This document shows, piece after piece, positions 43,692-52,885 of a stretch of DNA of 64,000 nt. Each line of letters opens with the position of its first letter. Within the stretch, counting starts at the first letter, position 1. The notes under the pieces are model-generated. The model searched no databases and was not told the origin of the DNA. It saw nothing but the letters and a program-made list of their open reading frames with translations. Source of the stretch: Pseudohalocynthiibacter aestuariivivens (GTDB lineage Bacteria > Pseudomonadota > Alphaproteobacteria > Rhodobacterales > Rhodobacteraceae); the NCBI RefSeq assembly GCF_011040495.1, contig NZ_CP049037.1:2542001-2606000 (forward strand). The letters run 5' to 3'. The translations under genes and the position numbers were made by a program.

Positions 43692-44683
43692 CCAAAATCC
43701 CTAAGGTGTTGTTTTTATCCTAATTTACCACGCGGACTAAATTTCAGGCCACCTGCCAATCTACTCCCTTTGTGTCGGTGGGGGTCGTGTGTCCCATTTG
43801 GAGTTCTTTCCGCAATGCAGGAAGTACCTCTCAGGTTCTGACGATTGCTGTGCCTCTGGTCCATCTCATTGCAAATAGACGCGCGCTCTCCGTCAGCCCA
43901 TCCCTCTCAACCTACTCGATCAATATGGCCTCAGCTTCGGATAGCTGGCTCATGCTTGCGGTCGCCATTGTCTCCGCGCGCCTCATGGTTGACACCAAGA
44001 CGGTCGTCTCACACATCAAGGTTAACATGACTTCACCAGAACTCTGGAGCGCGGCGAGCATCCTAACCGGGCTATGAAACACATCCCCGGAGCCCCTCAT
44101 GCCACTGGCGGACTAATGCGGGCGATCGAAAGTCATTCTGATACCCCGCCTACATCCACTTGGTTGAATGCTCCGACATTTCCTGCGCCGCTCCGGCGAC
44201 CCCCGGATCATCGTGACGAACGAGTAGCGTAGTTGTTTGAGGTCTATCCGCAAGCGCGCACGATCATCCGCCCCCGACGTTATCGGATCTCCGCACTCAC
44301 TTATCGGTACGCCAGTGCCGATGCTTTTGATCTCTGGAAAACCTATGCGGCGGAAATGGCCGCTTGAGAACCGGGCAATTCGCACGTCCCAATCACGCGA
44401 AAACGAGTTGGTACTGCCTGAATGGCTGCTTCGGGTCGAGCTTTCTGCTGATTCGTCGCTGTGCCGAGAGTTATCATTTGCCCGAATATTGTCCCTATTC
44501 AGCGGCGATTTTGTTCTTTGGAAGAGGTGGGTCGTTCCGATAGCGACTATTGGGAACGATTACATCTCCACGTTTTAGTACTCCAATTCAATCTGTTGTG
44601 TGTGTTTGAAAAATATATTGTTGACTAAAGCAACGATATAGATGATTTGTGGAACACAAGATTGAAATCGGAGGAGGTCAGAC
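43692..44683. other. Region without recognisable genes downstream of tRNA-Leu
   Basis: About 990 bases hold no gene I can recognise. Short frames on both strands give unlike-protein sequence. The 44500-44650 part is AT-rich and includes the operator at 44615. The stretch lies between the tRNA and the start of a catabolic gene block, so it may be a decayed junction of an integrated segment, but no direct repeat of the tRNA 3' end was found by eye. Confidence 0.6.
44615..44639. promoter_or_regulatory. Shared catabolic operator, site 1
   Basis: ATATTGTTG-ACTAAAG-CAACGATAT is a near-perfect 9-bp inverted repeat (one mismatched pair) with a 7-base centre. It ends 44 bases before the GTG start of the aldehyde dehydrogenase gene. 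The same pattern is at 61477 and, more weakly, at 59039 upstream of the MarR gene. Binding by that MarR regulator is inference. Confidence 0.7.
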
Positions 44684-46111
44684 GTGGTAAAGCCAGCTCA
44701 AATGTTCATTGCGGGCGAGTGGTGCGATGGGCAGAACGGATCGGCAGATGTATTGGATCCGGCGACGGGCGAGGCCATCGGGGCTGTAGCCATTTCGGGA
44801 GCCTCCGACCTAGATCGCGCGCTGGACGCCGCGGAGACGGCTTTTAAATCGTGGTCACAGACCTCAGCCTACGAGCGGTCGGCCCTGCTACGCAAGGCGG
44901 CGGACCTGCTGCGTGATCGCGCCGAGGACATTGGCCGTCTGATGGTGCGCGAACAGGGCAAGCCGTTCGCGGAAGCCAAGGGCGAGGTCATCGGCTCCAG
45001 CGATCATATCGACTGGGCGGCCGAAGAGGGACGACGCATGTATGGCCGGGTCATCCCGGCGCGCGCGTCCAATATTCAGCAGATCGCCTACAAAGTTCCA
45101 CTGGGCGTCGTCGCCGGTTTTTCTCCGTGGAATTTCCCGGTTAGCCAGGCTGTGCGCAAGATCGCCGGCGCGCTCGGCGCGGGTTGCACGATCATTATCA
45201 AGTGTCCTGAAGAAACGCCCTATAGCTGCGCGGAGCTGGTCCGATGCTTCGAGGATGCGGGTGTTCCAAGGGGCGTGGTCAACCTCGTATACGGTGTGCC
45301 GAACGAGGTCTCAGAATACCTTATTCCTGCAGCTCCGGTTCGCATGGTCTCATTCACCGGGTCGGTTCCGGTTGGGAAGACGCTGGGCGAGATTGCTGCA
45401 CGCCATGTGAAGCGTTGTACGCTCGAATTGGGCGGCCATTCACCATTCGTCGTGGCCGAAGATGCGAATGTCGATGCCGCCGTACAGTTGGCCGCCGCGC
45501 TGAAATACCGCAACGCGGGCCAGGTCTGCGCCGCGCCTTCACGCTTCTATATTCATGACGCGCATTATGAGCGGTTCCTAGAAGGGTTCGTGGCCGCGTC
45601 GAAAGCCCTGAAAGTCGGGTCCGGGTTCGAGGAGGGTGTGCAGATGGGCCCGCTGGCCAATGGCCGCCGGCTCGACGCGATGGAGGGGTTTGTTGCCGAC
45701 GCCGTCGATCGCGGTGCCACGCTGGTGACCGGCGGTCGCCGGATCGGGAACAAAGGTAATTTCTTCGAGCCGACCGTTCTGACGGAGATTCCGGAAAATG
45801 CAAAGATCATGGTCGACGAGCCGTTTGGCCCGATCGCGCCAATCCTTCCGTTCTCGTCGCTTGAAACGGCGATCGAAAAGGCCAACGCGCTGCCATATGC
45901 GCTGGCAGCCTTCGCCTTTGGCACGTCCCACAGCACGGTGGATCAGCTGAGCCGTGGGCTTGAGGCGGGCATGGTGTCAATCAACCATTTCGGCATCGCG
46001 AGCCCGGAGACGCCGTTCGGCGGCATGAAGGAAAGTGGTTACGGCAGCGAAGGCGGCGTCGAAGGCATGGATGCCTTTGTCACGACAAAATTCGTCAGCG
46101 CTGCGGCGTGA
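44684..46111 (+). CDS. NAD-dependent aldehyde dehydrogenase (succinate-semialdehyde dehydrogenase-like)
   Basis: The 475-residue protein is an aldehyde dehydrogenase of the SSADH/GabD-like group. It has VAGFSPWNFPVSQAVRKIAG, FTGSVPVGKTLGEI, the catalytic Glu in TLELGGHSPFVV, and the catalytic Cys C282 in NAGQVCAAPS. DEPFGPIAPILPF follows and KESGYGSEGG is at the end. The GTG start has a strong ribosome site GGAGGAGG. It is the first gene of the island on the plus strand; the alcohol dehydrogenase follows 13 bases after its stop. The actual aldehyde is unknown. Confidence 0.9.
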   Translation: MVKPAQMFIAGEWCDGQNGSADVLDPATGEAIGAVAISGASDLDRALDAAETAFKSWSQTSAYERSALLRKAADLLRDRAEDIGRLMVREQGKPFAEAKGEVIGSSDHIDWAAEEGRRMYGRVIPARASNIQQIAYKVPLGVVAGFSPWNFPVSQAVRKIAGALGAGCTIIIKCPEETPYSCAELVRCFEDAGVPRGVVNLVYGVPNEVSEYLIPAAPVRMVSFTGSVPVGKTLGEIAARHVKRCTLELGGHSPFVVAEDANVDAAVQLAAALKYRNAGQVCAAPSRFYIHDAHYERFLEGFVAASKALKVGSGFEEGVQMGPLANGRRLDAMEGFVADAVDRGATLVTGGRRIGNKGNFFEPTVLTEIPENAKIMVDEPFGPIAPILPFSSLETAIEKANALPYALAAFAFGTSHSTVDQLSRGLEAGMVSINHFGIASPETPFGGMKESGYGSEGGVEGMDAFVTTKFVSAAA

Positions 46112-46124
46112 AGGAGACGAACGA

Positions 46125-47258
46125 ATGAGCCTCAAGACAAAAGCCGCGCTTCTGCTCAAACAAGGGGTCGAAGGCCCTTATGCCCAAAGCAAGCCCATTG
46201 AAATTGCCGAGATCGACCTTGCGCCGCCTGGCGACGAGGAGGTTCTGGTCAAGGTGACGGCGGCAGCGCTGTGCCACACCGACCTGAGCTTTATCAGTGG
46301 AGACAGGCCGAAGGAGATGCCGATGGTTCTCGGGCACGAGGCCTGTGGCGAGGTTTTGGAGGTCGGCGGTCGTGTCAGCGACTTGTCCGCAGGAGATCAG
46401 GTGATCTTTTCCTTCATGCCGCGCTGTGGCCATTGCCCGGAATGCATCGATGGACGACCGGTTCTGTGCGAAGAGGGCACTAAGGCCAACGCCGCGGGCA
46501 CGCTGCTTTCCGGACATCGCCGGATGCAGCACAAAGGCAAGAATATCCATCACCAAGCGGGTCTTTCGGCCTTTTCGGAAATGGTCGTGGTGTCGCGCCA
46601 TTCCCTGATCAAGGTGGATGACCCCGTCGAGCCGACACATGCCGCGCTATTCGGGTGCGCTGTTTTGACGGGCGGCGGTGCGGTTGCAAATTCCGCGGGT
46701 GTGAGCATTGGGGATACCGTTGCTGTTGTCGGCCTCGGCGGGGTCGGGCTTTCCTCGGTCATGATGGCGCGGGCCTGCGGAGCGCGCGAGATAATCGGGA
46801 TCGATGTGAACGACGACAAGCTGGCCCAAGCGAAGGAGCTGGGCGCCACGGCAACCTTCAACGCGCGCGATGAAGGCTGCGTCGAAGCGGTTCTCGAGCA
46901 CACCAAGGGTGGTGTCCAATATGCACTGGAGATGGCCGGCGTGCCTTCGACGATGGAGATGGCCTATGCCATCACCCGACGCGGTGGCACCACCATTACC
47001 GCAAGTCTCGCGAGAAACGATACAATCTGGAACCTGCCGCCGGTTTCGCTGGTCGCCGGAGAACGCACGGTCAAGGGCAGCTACTTTGGGTCCAGTGTCC
47101 CGACGCGCGACGTTCCACGTTATCTCGATCTGTTCCGGCAGGGCCGGCTGCCAGTCGAGAAACTGCTGTCGGGCACGTTGTCGCTCGATCAGATCAACGA
47201 GGGCTTTGACAAACTCGCTGCTGGGGCGGTGACGCGTCAGGTCATCACATTCGACTAA
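46125..47258 (+). CDS. Zinc-dependent alcohol dehydrogenase
   Basis: The 377-residue medium-chain dehydrogenase has the catalytic zinc set CHTD and GHEACGEV and the structural zinc lobe CGHCPECIDGRPVLC. The NAD-binding VVGLGGVGLSSVM follows. The pattern is nearest to class III-like and related zinc alcohol dehydrogenases. It probably interconverts an alcohol and an aldehyde for the neighbouring aldehyde dehydrogenase. The start ATG 46125 follows a strong GAAGGAGA site. The next gene is the solute-binding protein of the ABC importer, after 29 bases. Confidence 0.88.
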   Translation: MSLKTKAALLLKQGVEGPYAQSKPIEIAEIDLAPPGDEEVLVKVTAAALCHTDLSFISGDRPKEMPMVLGHEACGEVLEVGGRVSDLSAGDQVIFSFMPRCGHCPECIDGRPVLCEEGTKANAAGTLLSGHRRMQHKGKNIHHQAGLSAFSEMVVVSRHSLIKVDDPVEPTHAALFGCAVLTGGGAVANSAGVSIGDTVAVVGLGGVGLSSVMMARACGAREIIGIDVNDDKLAQAKELGATATFNARDEGCVEAVLEHTKGGVQYALEMAGVPSTMEMAYAITRRGGTTITASLARNDTIWNLPPVSLVAGERTVKGSYFGSSVPTRDVPRYLDLFRQGRLPVEKLLSGTLSLDQINEGFDKLAAGAVTRQVITFD

Positions 47259-47287
47259 TCATCCAAATGTTCAAGAGGGAGGAAACT

Positions 47288-48310
47288 ATGAAGAAGGTAC
47301 TGATTACGGGACTGATCCCGATGATGGTGGCGGGCGGTGTCTCTGCACAGGAACTGACGATCGCCGGCTTCGGCGGCAAGGTGCAGGAGGATCTTGCCTC
47401 GACGCTCTGGATCCCCTCGGCAGAGCAGGCCGGCATCGGCCTGCGGCAGGAGAGCCATGACGGCATCGCCGGTGTGCGCGTACAGGTTCAGTCCGGAAAC
47501 CCAGGCTGGGATATCGTGCACCTCGGGGCCGACAACTGCGCCGTGGGTGCGCGAGAGGGGCTTTTCGAACCGCTGGACTACTCGGTGATCGACGCAAGTG
47601 GCGTTCACGAGGCATCGCGCGGGGATGAATGGATTTCGATCAACTCCTACTCGGTCGTTCTGGGGTATCGCACCGATACCTATGGCGATAACCCGCCCAA
47701 GAACTGGGTCGATTTCTGGAACGTTGAAGATTTCCCCGGTCGCCGTGCGCTGGGTGTCTATCCGCAGGAAATGATGGAAATCGGTCTTCTCGGCGCGGGC
47801 GTCGCAAAGGAAGATGTCTATCCGCTGGACATGGAAAAAGCGATCAGTTCACTTGAGAAAATCCAGCCGCATATCGGGGTGTGGTGGGCATCGGGCGCGC
47901 AATCGGCGCAGTTGATCGCCGATGGTGAGGTTGACATGCTGGCGATCTGGGGTAGCCGGGTGACCGGGGTCATTAACAACGGTGCGCCGGTGGCTTACAC
48001 CTATCAGGATGGTATTCTCGGCTCTGGCTGTCTGGCGATCCTGAAGGGGTCTGACAACGTCGAGGCCGCACAGACACTGATTTCGCTGGTCGTCTCGCCG
48101 GAAATGCAGGCTCACATTCCCGAAGAGATGCCCTATTATGGTCCGGCGAACCAGAAAGCGTTCGAACTCACCAATGCGCCGGAGGATGTCGTGAAGGCGT
48201 CCAACACTGCGCCGGAGAACGCAGCGAAGCAGCTTATTCTCGACGTGGACTGGTGGGCGCAGAACGCCGCCGAGGTTCAGGAAGACTACAAGATGATGAT
48301 GATCCAGTAA
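47288..48310 (+). CDS. Extracellular solute-binding protein (PotD-like)
   Basis: The 340-residue protein has a signal peptide (MKKVLITGLIPMMVAGGVSA) and the spermidine/putrescine-type binding pattern, with LTIAGFGGKVQEDL, PGWDIVHLGADNCAV, the WVDFWNVEDFPGRRAL lobe and GEVDMLAIWGSRV. It binds the substrate in the periplasm for the PotABC-like importer that follows. The ATG 47288 follows a strong GAGGGAGGAAA site. A stem-loop sits downstream at 48333. Members of this family bind polyamines, but also other cationic or amide compounds, so the substrate is open. Confidence 0.86.
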   Translation: MKKVLITGLIPMMVAGGVSAQELTIAGFGGKVQEDLASTLWIPSAEQAGIGLRQESHDGIAGVRVQVQSGNPGWDIVHLGADNCAVGAREGLFEPLDYSVIDASGVHEASRGDEWISINSYSVVLGYRTDTYGDNPPKNWVDFWNVEDFPGRRALGVYPQEMMEIGLLGAGVAKEDVYPLDMEKAISSLEKIQPHIGVWWASGAQSAQLIADGEVDMLAIWGSRVTGVINNGAPVAYTYQDGILGSGCLAILKGSDNVEAAQTLISLVVSPEMQAHIPEEMPYYGPANQKAFELTNAPEDVVKASNTAPENAAKQLILDVDWWAQNAAEVQEDYKMMMIQ

Positions 48311-48332
48311 AAACGATCTTATCATCGACATA

Positions 48333-48358
48333 CTGCCCGGCACAGAGGTGTCGGGCAG
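48333..48358 (+). other. Stem-loop between the binding protein and ATPase genes
   Basis: CTGCCCGGCAC (48333-48343) and GTGTCGGGCAG (48348-48358) form an 11-bp stem with one G-T pair and a four-base loop, without a T-tract. Such hairpins after solute-binding protein genes stabilise the upstream transcript part so that the binding protein is made in excess. Confidence 0.7.
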
Positions 48359-48411
48359 GTCAAGGGCAGGACGGAGCCTGCCCCATCCAGACCCAAAAAA
48401 GGTAATCAGAC

Positions 48412-49476
48412 ATGCCCGGTCAGGTCGCAATCCGCGAAGTCAGCAAGAACTACGGAACCTTCGTCGCGCTTGATGAAGTGAGCTTCGATATCGAACCCGG
48501 CGAGTTCATCACACTGCTGGGACCCTCTGGGTCGGGTAAGACGACCCTTCTCAACGTTCTGGCCGGCTTCACGCGGCCGAGCAGCGGCAGCGTGCAGCTT
48601 GACGGCAAGGAATTCCTGACACTGCCGCCGCATCGCCGCGACGTCGGCATGGTATTCCAGAGCTACGCGCTATTCCCTCACATGACCGTCATCGAGAACG
48701 TCGCCTATCCACTCAAGCTCAGGAAAATCGGCAAGTCCGAGCGGGAACGCCGCGCCACTCAGGCGCTGTCCACGGTCAAGATGGATCACCTAGCCGGCAG
48801 GACGATCCAGGCGCTGTCTGGTGGACAGCGACAGCGGGTCGCGCTGGCGCGGGCCATGGTTTTCGAGCCCCGAATGATGCTTATGGACGAGCCGCTGTCG
48901 GCGCTGGACAAAAACCTGCGCGAGCACATGCAGATTGAGCTCAAACGCCTCCACGCGATGTTGGGGACGACAACGGTTTACGTGACTCACGACCAGCGCG
49001 AGGCGCTGACGATGTCCGATAGGATCGCCGTAATCAACCACGGTAAACTCATGCAGCTCGACACACCGAGCCAGCTTTACGATTTCCCGGCGAACCGTTT
49101 TGTTGCTGAGTTCATGGGCGAGTCTTCGTTCCTGCCGGTCAAGGTCACCGACGGCACGCCCCGTCTTTTTGGGAACCCGATCGTCACCCGTGAGCCATGG
49201 AACGGAAAAGACGATCCGTGGCTGCTGATCCGGCCGGAGAAGCTGGCTTGGAATGCGCCGCAACAGGGCGCGGCCAATCGGATCGACGGCACCGCGCGAG
49301 AGGTGATCTATCAGGGGGACAGCTATCTGCTCGATATCGCGCTGCCAGAGGATTGTTCGGTGGAAGTGCGGTGCAACCCGCACACGGCCGGTATCGAGAT
49401 ACCGAAATCCGGCGAAAAGGTCTCGTTCTGGATCAAACAGTCCAGCACCATTCTGGTCGAGGATGCAGAGCAATGA
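48412..49476 (+). CDS. Polyamine-type ABC transporter ATPase (PotA-like)
   Basis: The 354-residue ATPase has Walker A GPSGSGKTTLLNVLAG, signature LSGGQRQRVALARAM, Walker B MMLMDEPLSALDKN and an H-loop VTHDQREALTM. A C-terminal TOBE regulatory domain follows (residues 260-345). It energises import of the ligand of the PotD-like protein. Its stop overlaps the permease start by four bases, and the permeases are coupled in turn, so the importer is one translational unit with the lyase gene that follows it. Confidence 0.9.
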   Translation: MPGQVAIREVSKNYGTFVALDEVSFDIEPGEFITLLGPSGSGKTTLLNVLAGFTRPSSGSVQLDGKEFLTLPPHRRDVGMVFQSYALFPHMTVIENVAYPLKLRKIGKSERERRATQALSTVKMDHLAGRTIQALSGGQRQRVALARAMVFEPRMMLMDEPLSALDKNLREHMQIELKRLHAMLGTTTVYVTHDQREALTMSDRIAVINHGKLMQLDTPSQLYDFPANRFVAEFMGESSFLPVKVTDGTPRLFGNPIVTREPWNGKDDPWLLIRPEKLAWNAPQQGAANRIDGTAREVIYQGDSYLLDIALPEDCSVEVRCNPHTAGIEIPKSGEKVSFWIKQSSTILVEDAEQ

Positions 49477-50372
49477 ACGATATCGCCATCTCTTCATCAG
49501 GCAAAAACGGAAGGTTGAACGCCGACACCCTGCGCCGCAAAGAAGTGATGGAGCGGTTCGGGGCAACGTCCCTGACATTTCCCGGCCTGTTCCTGATCGC
49601 TCTCGTGCTGCTTGTTCCCGTACTTTGGTTGTTCTGGCTGTCGGCATATGACGCGGCCGGAGATCTCAGTTGGGCGAATTACGAGCGCATGGGCAAGTCG
49701 ATCTATGTGCGCACGTTCACCACGACCTTCAGGATCGCGATCATTGTGACGGTGTGCTGTGCCATTCTCGGATACCCGGTCGCTTACCTTATGTCGCAGG
49801 CGGGAAGGCGTCTTTCGCTGGTGATCTTGCTGTCGGTCCTGTTGCCATTCTGGACCTCGGTGCTTGTGCGCACCTATGCGTGGCTCGTGCTTCTTCAGCG
49901 CACCGGGCTGATCAACACGTGGCTGCAGAGCTGGGGCATCATCGATACGCCCCTTGCTCTGGTCCACAATGAATTCGGCACGATCATCGGCATGATTCAC
50001 GTGATGCTGCCGTTCATGATCCTGCCGCTTTACGCGTCGATGAAAGCTGTTGATCCCTCTTTGATGCTGGCTGCGTCCAACTGCGGGGCCACGCCCACAA
50101 CGGCGTTCTGGCAGATCTATTTCCCGCAGACGGTTTCTGGTCTCAGCTCCGGTGCCGGTCTGATCTTTGTGCTGTGTCTGGGCTTCTTCGTGACACCGGT
50201 GCTGTTGGGCGGTGGCCGAACGTACATGTGGGCCATGCAGATTGCCGACAACATCTCGCTCTACGGCAACTGGGGGGCGGCGTCTGCGCTTGGTGTTGTG
50301 CTTGTGATCGCAACCGCGATGGTGCTTCTCGCCGTCCAATTTGTGCTACGCCGCGCCGGAGGTTCCAAGTAA
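49473..50372 (+). CDS. Polyamine-type ABC permease 1 (PotB-like)
   Basis: The 299-residue membrane protein has the first helix (FPGLFLIALVLLVPVLWLFW), a large segment LPFWTSVLVRTYAWLVLLQR and the EAA-like cytoplasmic loop around KAVDPSLMLAASNCGATPTT. It pairs with the PotC-like permease. The start is ATG 49473 and the stop shares a base with the PotC start. Confidence 0.88.
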   Translation: MNDIAISSSGKNGRLNADTLRRKEVMERFGATSLTFPGLFLIALVLLVPVLWLFWLSAYDAAGDLSWANYERMGKSIYVRTFTTTFRIAIIVTVCCAILGYPVAYLMSQAGRRLSLVILLSVLLPFWTSVLVRTYAWLVLLQRTGLINTWLQSWGIIDTPLALVHNEFGTIIGMIHVMLPFMILPLYASMKAVDPSLMLAASNCGATPTTAFWQIYFPQTVSGLSSGAGLIFVLCLGFFVTPVLLGGGRTYMWAMQIADNISLYGNWGAASALGVVLVIATAMVLLAVQFVLRRAGGSK

Positions 50373-51190
50373 TGCTGTCCGAACCTGTTACCCGAACCCA
50401 AATCACCCGTGGCCAGCGTCTTTGGCTCTATATCGTCGTAGCCTTGGTGATGATCTTCCTCGTCGTGCCCTGTCTTCTGGTCGTGCCGATGTCTTTCTCG
50501 GCGGGGGAATATCTCGAATTCCCGCCGAAGGAACTGAGCCTGCGTTGGTACAGGGCTTTCCTTGGCTCACCGGAATGGTTGAATGCGCTTTGGGTTTCCG
50601 TACGCGTGGCAGTGCCGACGATGATCATCGCGACGATCATCGGAACCGCCGCCGCATGGGGGTTGCATCGTCGTACGGATATCTTTGCGACGGGCGTCCG
50701 TGGGATCTTTATTCTGCCCATGCTCGTGCCTCTGATCCTGATCGCAGTCGGTGTGTTCTTCGTCTACGCCAAGGTTGGGCTGAACGGTACGATCGGCGGG
50801 CTGATCCTTGCGCATACCATGCTGGCCCTTCCTTTCGTGCTGACCGCCGTTGGCAGCGGGTTGTCGAGTTTCGACATGGCATTGCACGAAGCCTCCCGCA
50901 GCCTTGGAGCATCGGAATTGCGCGCCTTTCTTTCGGTCACCCTCCCGCAGATCAGGATTTCGGTCATGTCCGGCGCTGTCTTCGCCTTCGTCACATCCTT
51001 TGACGAGGTGGTGGTGGCGCTCTTTGTGTCATCCGGTGAAAACGAGACACTGACGCGTCGGATGTTCGCCAACATCCGCGACCAGGTCGACCCGACCGTT
51101 GCCGCCATTTCTTCCCTACTGGTCGGGATGGTGATCGTCGGCATGATTGTCTTTCTGTTCATCGGTCGCGACGAAAGTCAGGAGCATTGA
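50372..51190 (+). CDS. Polyamine-type ABC permease 2 (PotC-like)
   Basis: The 272-residue permease has the PotC pattern: VVPMSFSAGEYLEFPPKELS near residue 38, six membrane segments, and an EAA loop EASRSLGASELRAFLSVTLP. It overlaps the upstream permease by one base and the lyase start by one base (TGATG), tying the transporter directly to catabolic enzymes. Confidence 0.88.
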   Translation: MLSEPVTRTQITRGQRLWLYIVVALVMIFLVVPCLLVVPMSFSAGEYLEFPPKELSLRWYRAFLGSPEWLNALWVSVRVAVPTMIIATIIGTAAAWGLHRRTDIFATGVRGIFILPMLVPLILIAVGVFFVYAKVGLNGTIGGLILAHTMLALPFVLTAVGSGLSSFDMALHEASRSLGASELRAFLSVTLPQIRISVMSGAVFAFVTSFDEVVVALFVSSGENETLTRRMFANIRDQVDPTVAAISSLLVGMVIVGMIVFLFIGRDESQEH

Positions 51191-52122
51191 TGGTGCCGGA
51201 CCCACTTGTGATCTGTGAATGCTTCGCCCGCGACGGGCTTCAGCACGAGCTTGTTCAGGTTGATACCAGCGACAAGGTCGCGTTGATCGACGCCATGACC
51301 GTCGCCGGTTTTCCGCGCATCGAGGCTACCAGTTACAGCCACCCGAAACGCGTGCCAGGATTTTCCGACGCAAGCGAGGTTCTGGCCGGTATCCGGCGGC
51401 GCGATGGCGTTCATTACAAGGCGACTTGTCCCAATCCGAAGGCTGTAGAACGCGCGCTGTCGGATCTGGAGGCTGGCCGCGAGGCGACCGAGCTTAGCTT
51501 TCTGGCTTCGGCCACGGAAGCCCATTCGCAGAGAAACCTGCGCGCGACGCGCGCAGAACAGTGGGCTCGCGTCGAGGAGATGGCGCAGGCCGCGGCAGGA
51601 AAGTTCCGCCTTGTCGGGGTTATCTCGGTGGCACTCGGGTGTCCGTTCGAAGGTCCGGTCGATCCGGGCCGCGTGGTCGAGGACGTCGCGCGGTTTGCCT
51701 CTTTGGGAGCCGAGTTGGTGACGGTAGGCGATACTGTCGGGGCGGGCACGCCGACCGCGGTCAGGGCGATGTGGGAACGGTTTGCCAGAGAGGTTCCCGA
51801 CGTAACCTGCGTCGCGCATTTCCACGACACGCGCGGCACCGGTATCGCGAACTGCTTTGCGGCACTCGAGGGCGGGGCCACGCATTTCGACAGTGCCTTT
51901 GGCGGGGTCGGCGGGCACCCTTCCGAAATTCAATACGGGACCGGTCGGACGGGAAATGTTGCGACCGAGGATCTGGTTTCCATGTTCGAGGCCGAAGGCC
52001 ACACCACGGGAATCGATCTGGATCGCATGATGCGGATCTCTGAACAGTGCGAGCAGGTGCTGGGCAGAACGCTTGACAGCAAGGTGGCGCGGGCGGGGTT
52101 GCTGCCGCGCCGAGCGGTGTGA
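51190..52122 (+). CDS. HMG-CoA-lyase-like carbon-carbon lyase (DRE-TIM barrel), catalytic Cys replaced
   Basis: The 310-residue protein has the pyruvate carboxylase/HMG-CoA lyase TIM barrel: RDGLQ with the metal Asp D15, and HFHDTRGTG with metal ligands H210 and H212. In HMG-CoA lyases the loop GLGGCP-x-A-x-G-A-x-G-N holds the catalytic Cys; here the loop is GGVGGHPSEIQYGTGRTGN with H243 in its place. So it may not split HMG-CoA; it could act on a different 3-hydroxyacyl-CoA or be a related aldolase or hydratase. It is joined to the importer by one shared base and lies 31 bases before the crotonase gene. Confidence 0.8.
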   Translation: MVPDPLVICECFARDGLQHELVQVDTSDKVALIDAMTVAGFPRIEATSYSHPKRVPGFSDASEVLAGIRRRDGVHYKATCPNPKAVERALSDLEAGREATELSFLASATEAHSQRNLRATRAEQWARVEEMAQAAAGKFRLVGVISVALGCPFEGPVDPGRVVEDVARFASLGAELVTVGDTVGAGTPTAVRAMWERFAREVPDVTCVAHFHDTRGTGIANCFAALEGGATHFDSAFGGVGGHPSEIQYGTGRTGNVATEDLVSMFEAEGHTTGIDLDRMMRISEQCEQVLGRTLDSKVARAGLLPRRAV

Positions 52123-52153
52123 CGACATCAGTAATGCACGAAAGGAAGGGCGT

Positions 52154-52885
52154 ATGACCGACAGATTGGTAGAACTTGAGGATTGCGACGGGGTCCGGAT
52201 CATCACCATGAACCGGCCTAACAAGCTGAATGCGCTCAACACCGCGCTGACGCAGCAATTGCTGAAGGCGCTGGAAGACCTTGCGTCCGCGCCGTCGGTG
52301 CGCGCGGCCGTCATCCGCGGAGAAGGCCGCGGGTTCTGTGCGGGCGCTGATCTGTCCGAATTCAAGAACCTGACACCAGAACAGTCCGACCGGGTTCTCG
52401 AGCGGGCGGAGCTGACGTGCCGGTTGCAATCGGCGGCCAGCCAGTCACCGGTTCCGGTCGTCGCTGCGGTGCACGGCGCGACTATCGGGGGCGGAGCGGG
52501 TATCGCGCTTGGGTGCGATATGGTGGTGGCGTCGCGCGGTCTGAAACTCGGCTATCCCGAAACCAAGCACGGCATCGTTCCGGCGCTGGTTATGACGGGC
52601 CTGCAGCGCGCCTTGGGCCGGAAGGCGGCCTTTGAGATGGTGTCGCTTGGCCGCCTGATCGACGCGGACGAGGCGAAGGAGCTGGGTCTTGTTAACCGCG
52701 TGGTCGATGCCGACCCGCTGCCCGCTGCCTTGCAGATCGCAAGCGCATGGGCGGAAGTTAACCCGCGGGCCATGGCCGCCACGAAACAGCTTTTCTATCG
52801 CGTGGGAGAGATACCTTTCGATGCGGCCATGGCCGTTGGGCGAGACACGAACGCGCTGATGCGCTCATTCCGGACGGAGAACTGA
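52154..52885 (+). CDS. Enoyl-CoA hydratase/isomerase family protein (copy 1)
   Basis: The 243-residue crotonase has the oxyanion-hole loops GRGFCAGADLSEF and GATIGGGAGIALGCDMV. Crotonases usually have a catalytic Glu in the second loop and another 20 residues later. Here the first is G116 and only the second, E136 (YPETKHG), is present, so it may be an isomerase, a hydrolase or a hydratase with a different mechanism rather than a classical hydratase. The next gene shares one base with its stop. Confidence 0.85.
   Translation: MTDRLVELEDCDGVRIITMNRPNKLNALNTALTQQLLKALEDLASAPSVRAAVIRGEGRGFCAGADLSEFKNLTPEQSDRVLERAELTCRLQSAASQSPVPVVAAVHGATIGGGAGIALGCDMVVASRGLKLGYPETKHGIVPALVMTGLQRALGRKAAFEMVSLGRLIDADEAKELGLVNRVVDADPLPAALQIASAWAEVNPRAMAATKQLFYRVGEIPFDAAMAVGRDTNALMRSFRTEN

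Noticed and set aside
43772..44385. Short frames on both strands in the gene-free region after the tRNA
   Set aside because: Sequence composition looks non-coding and no ribosome site or family pattern is present; transposase or integrase motifs were looked for but not seen.
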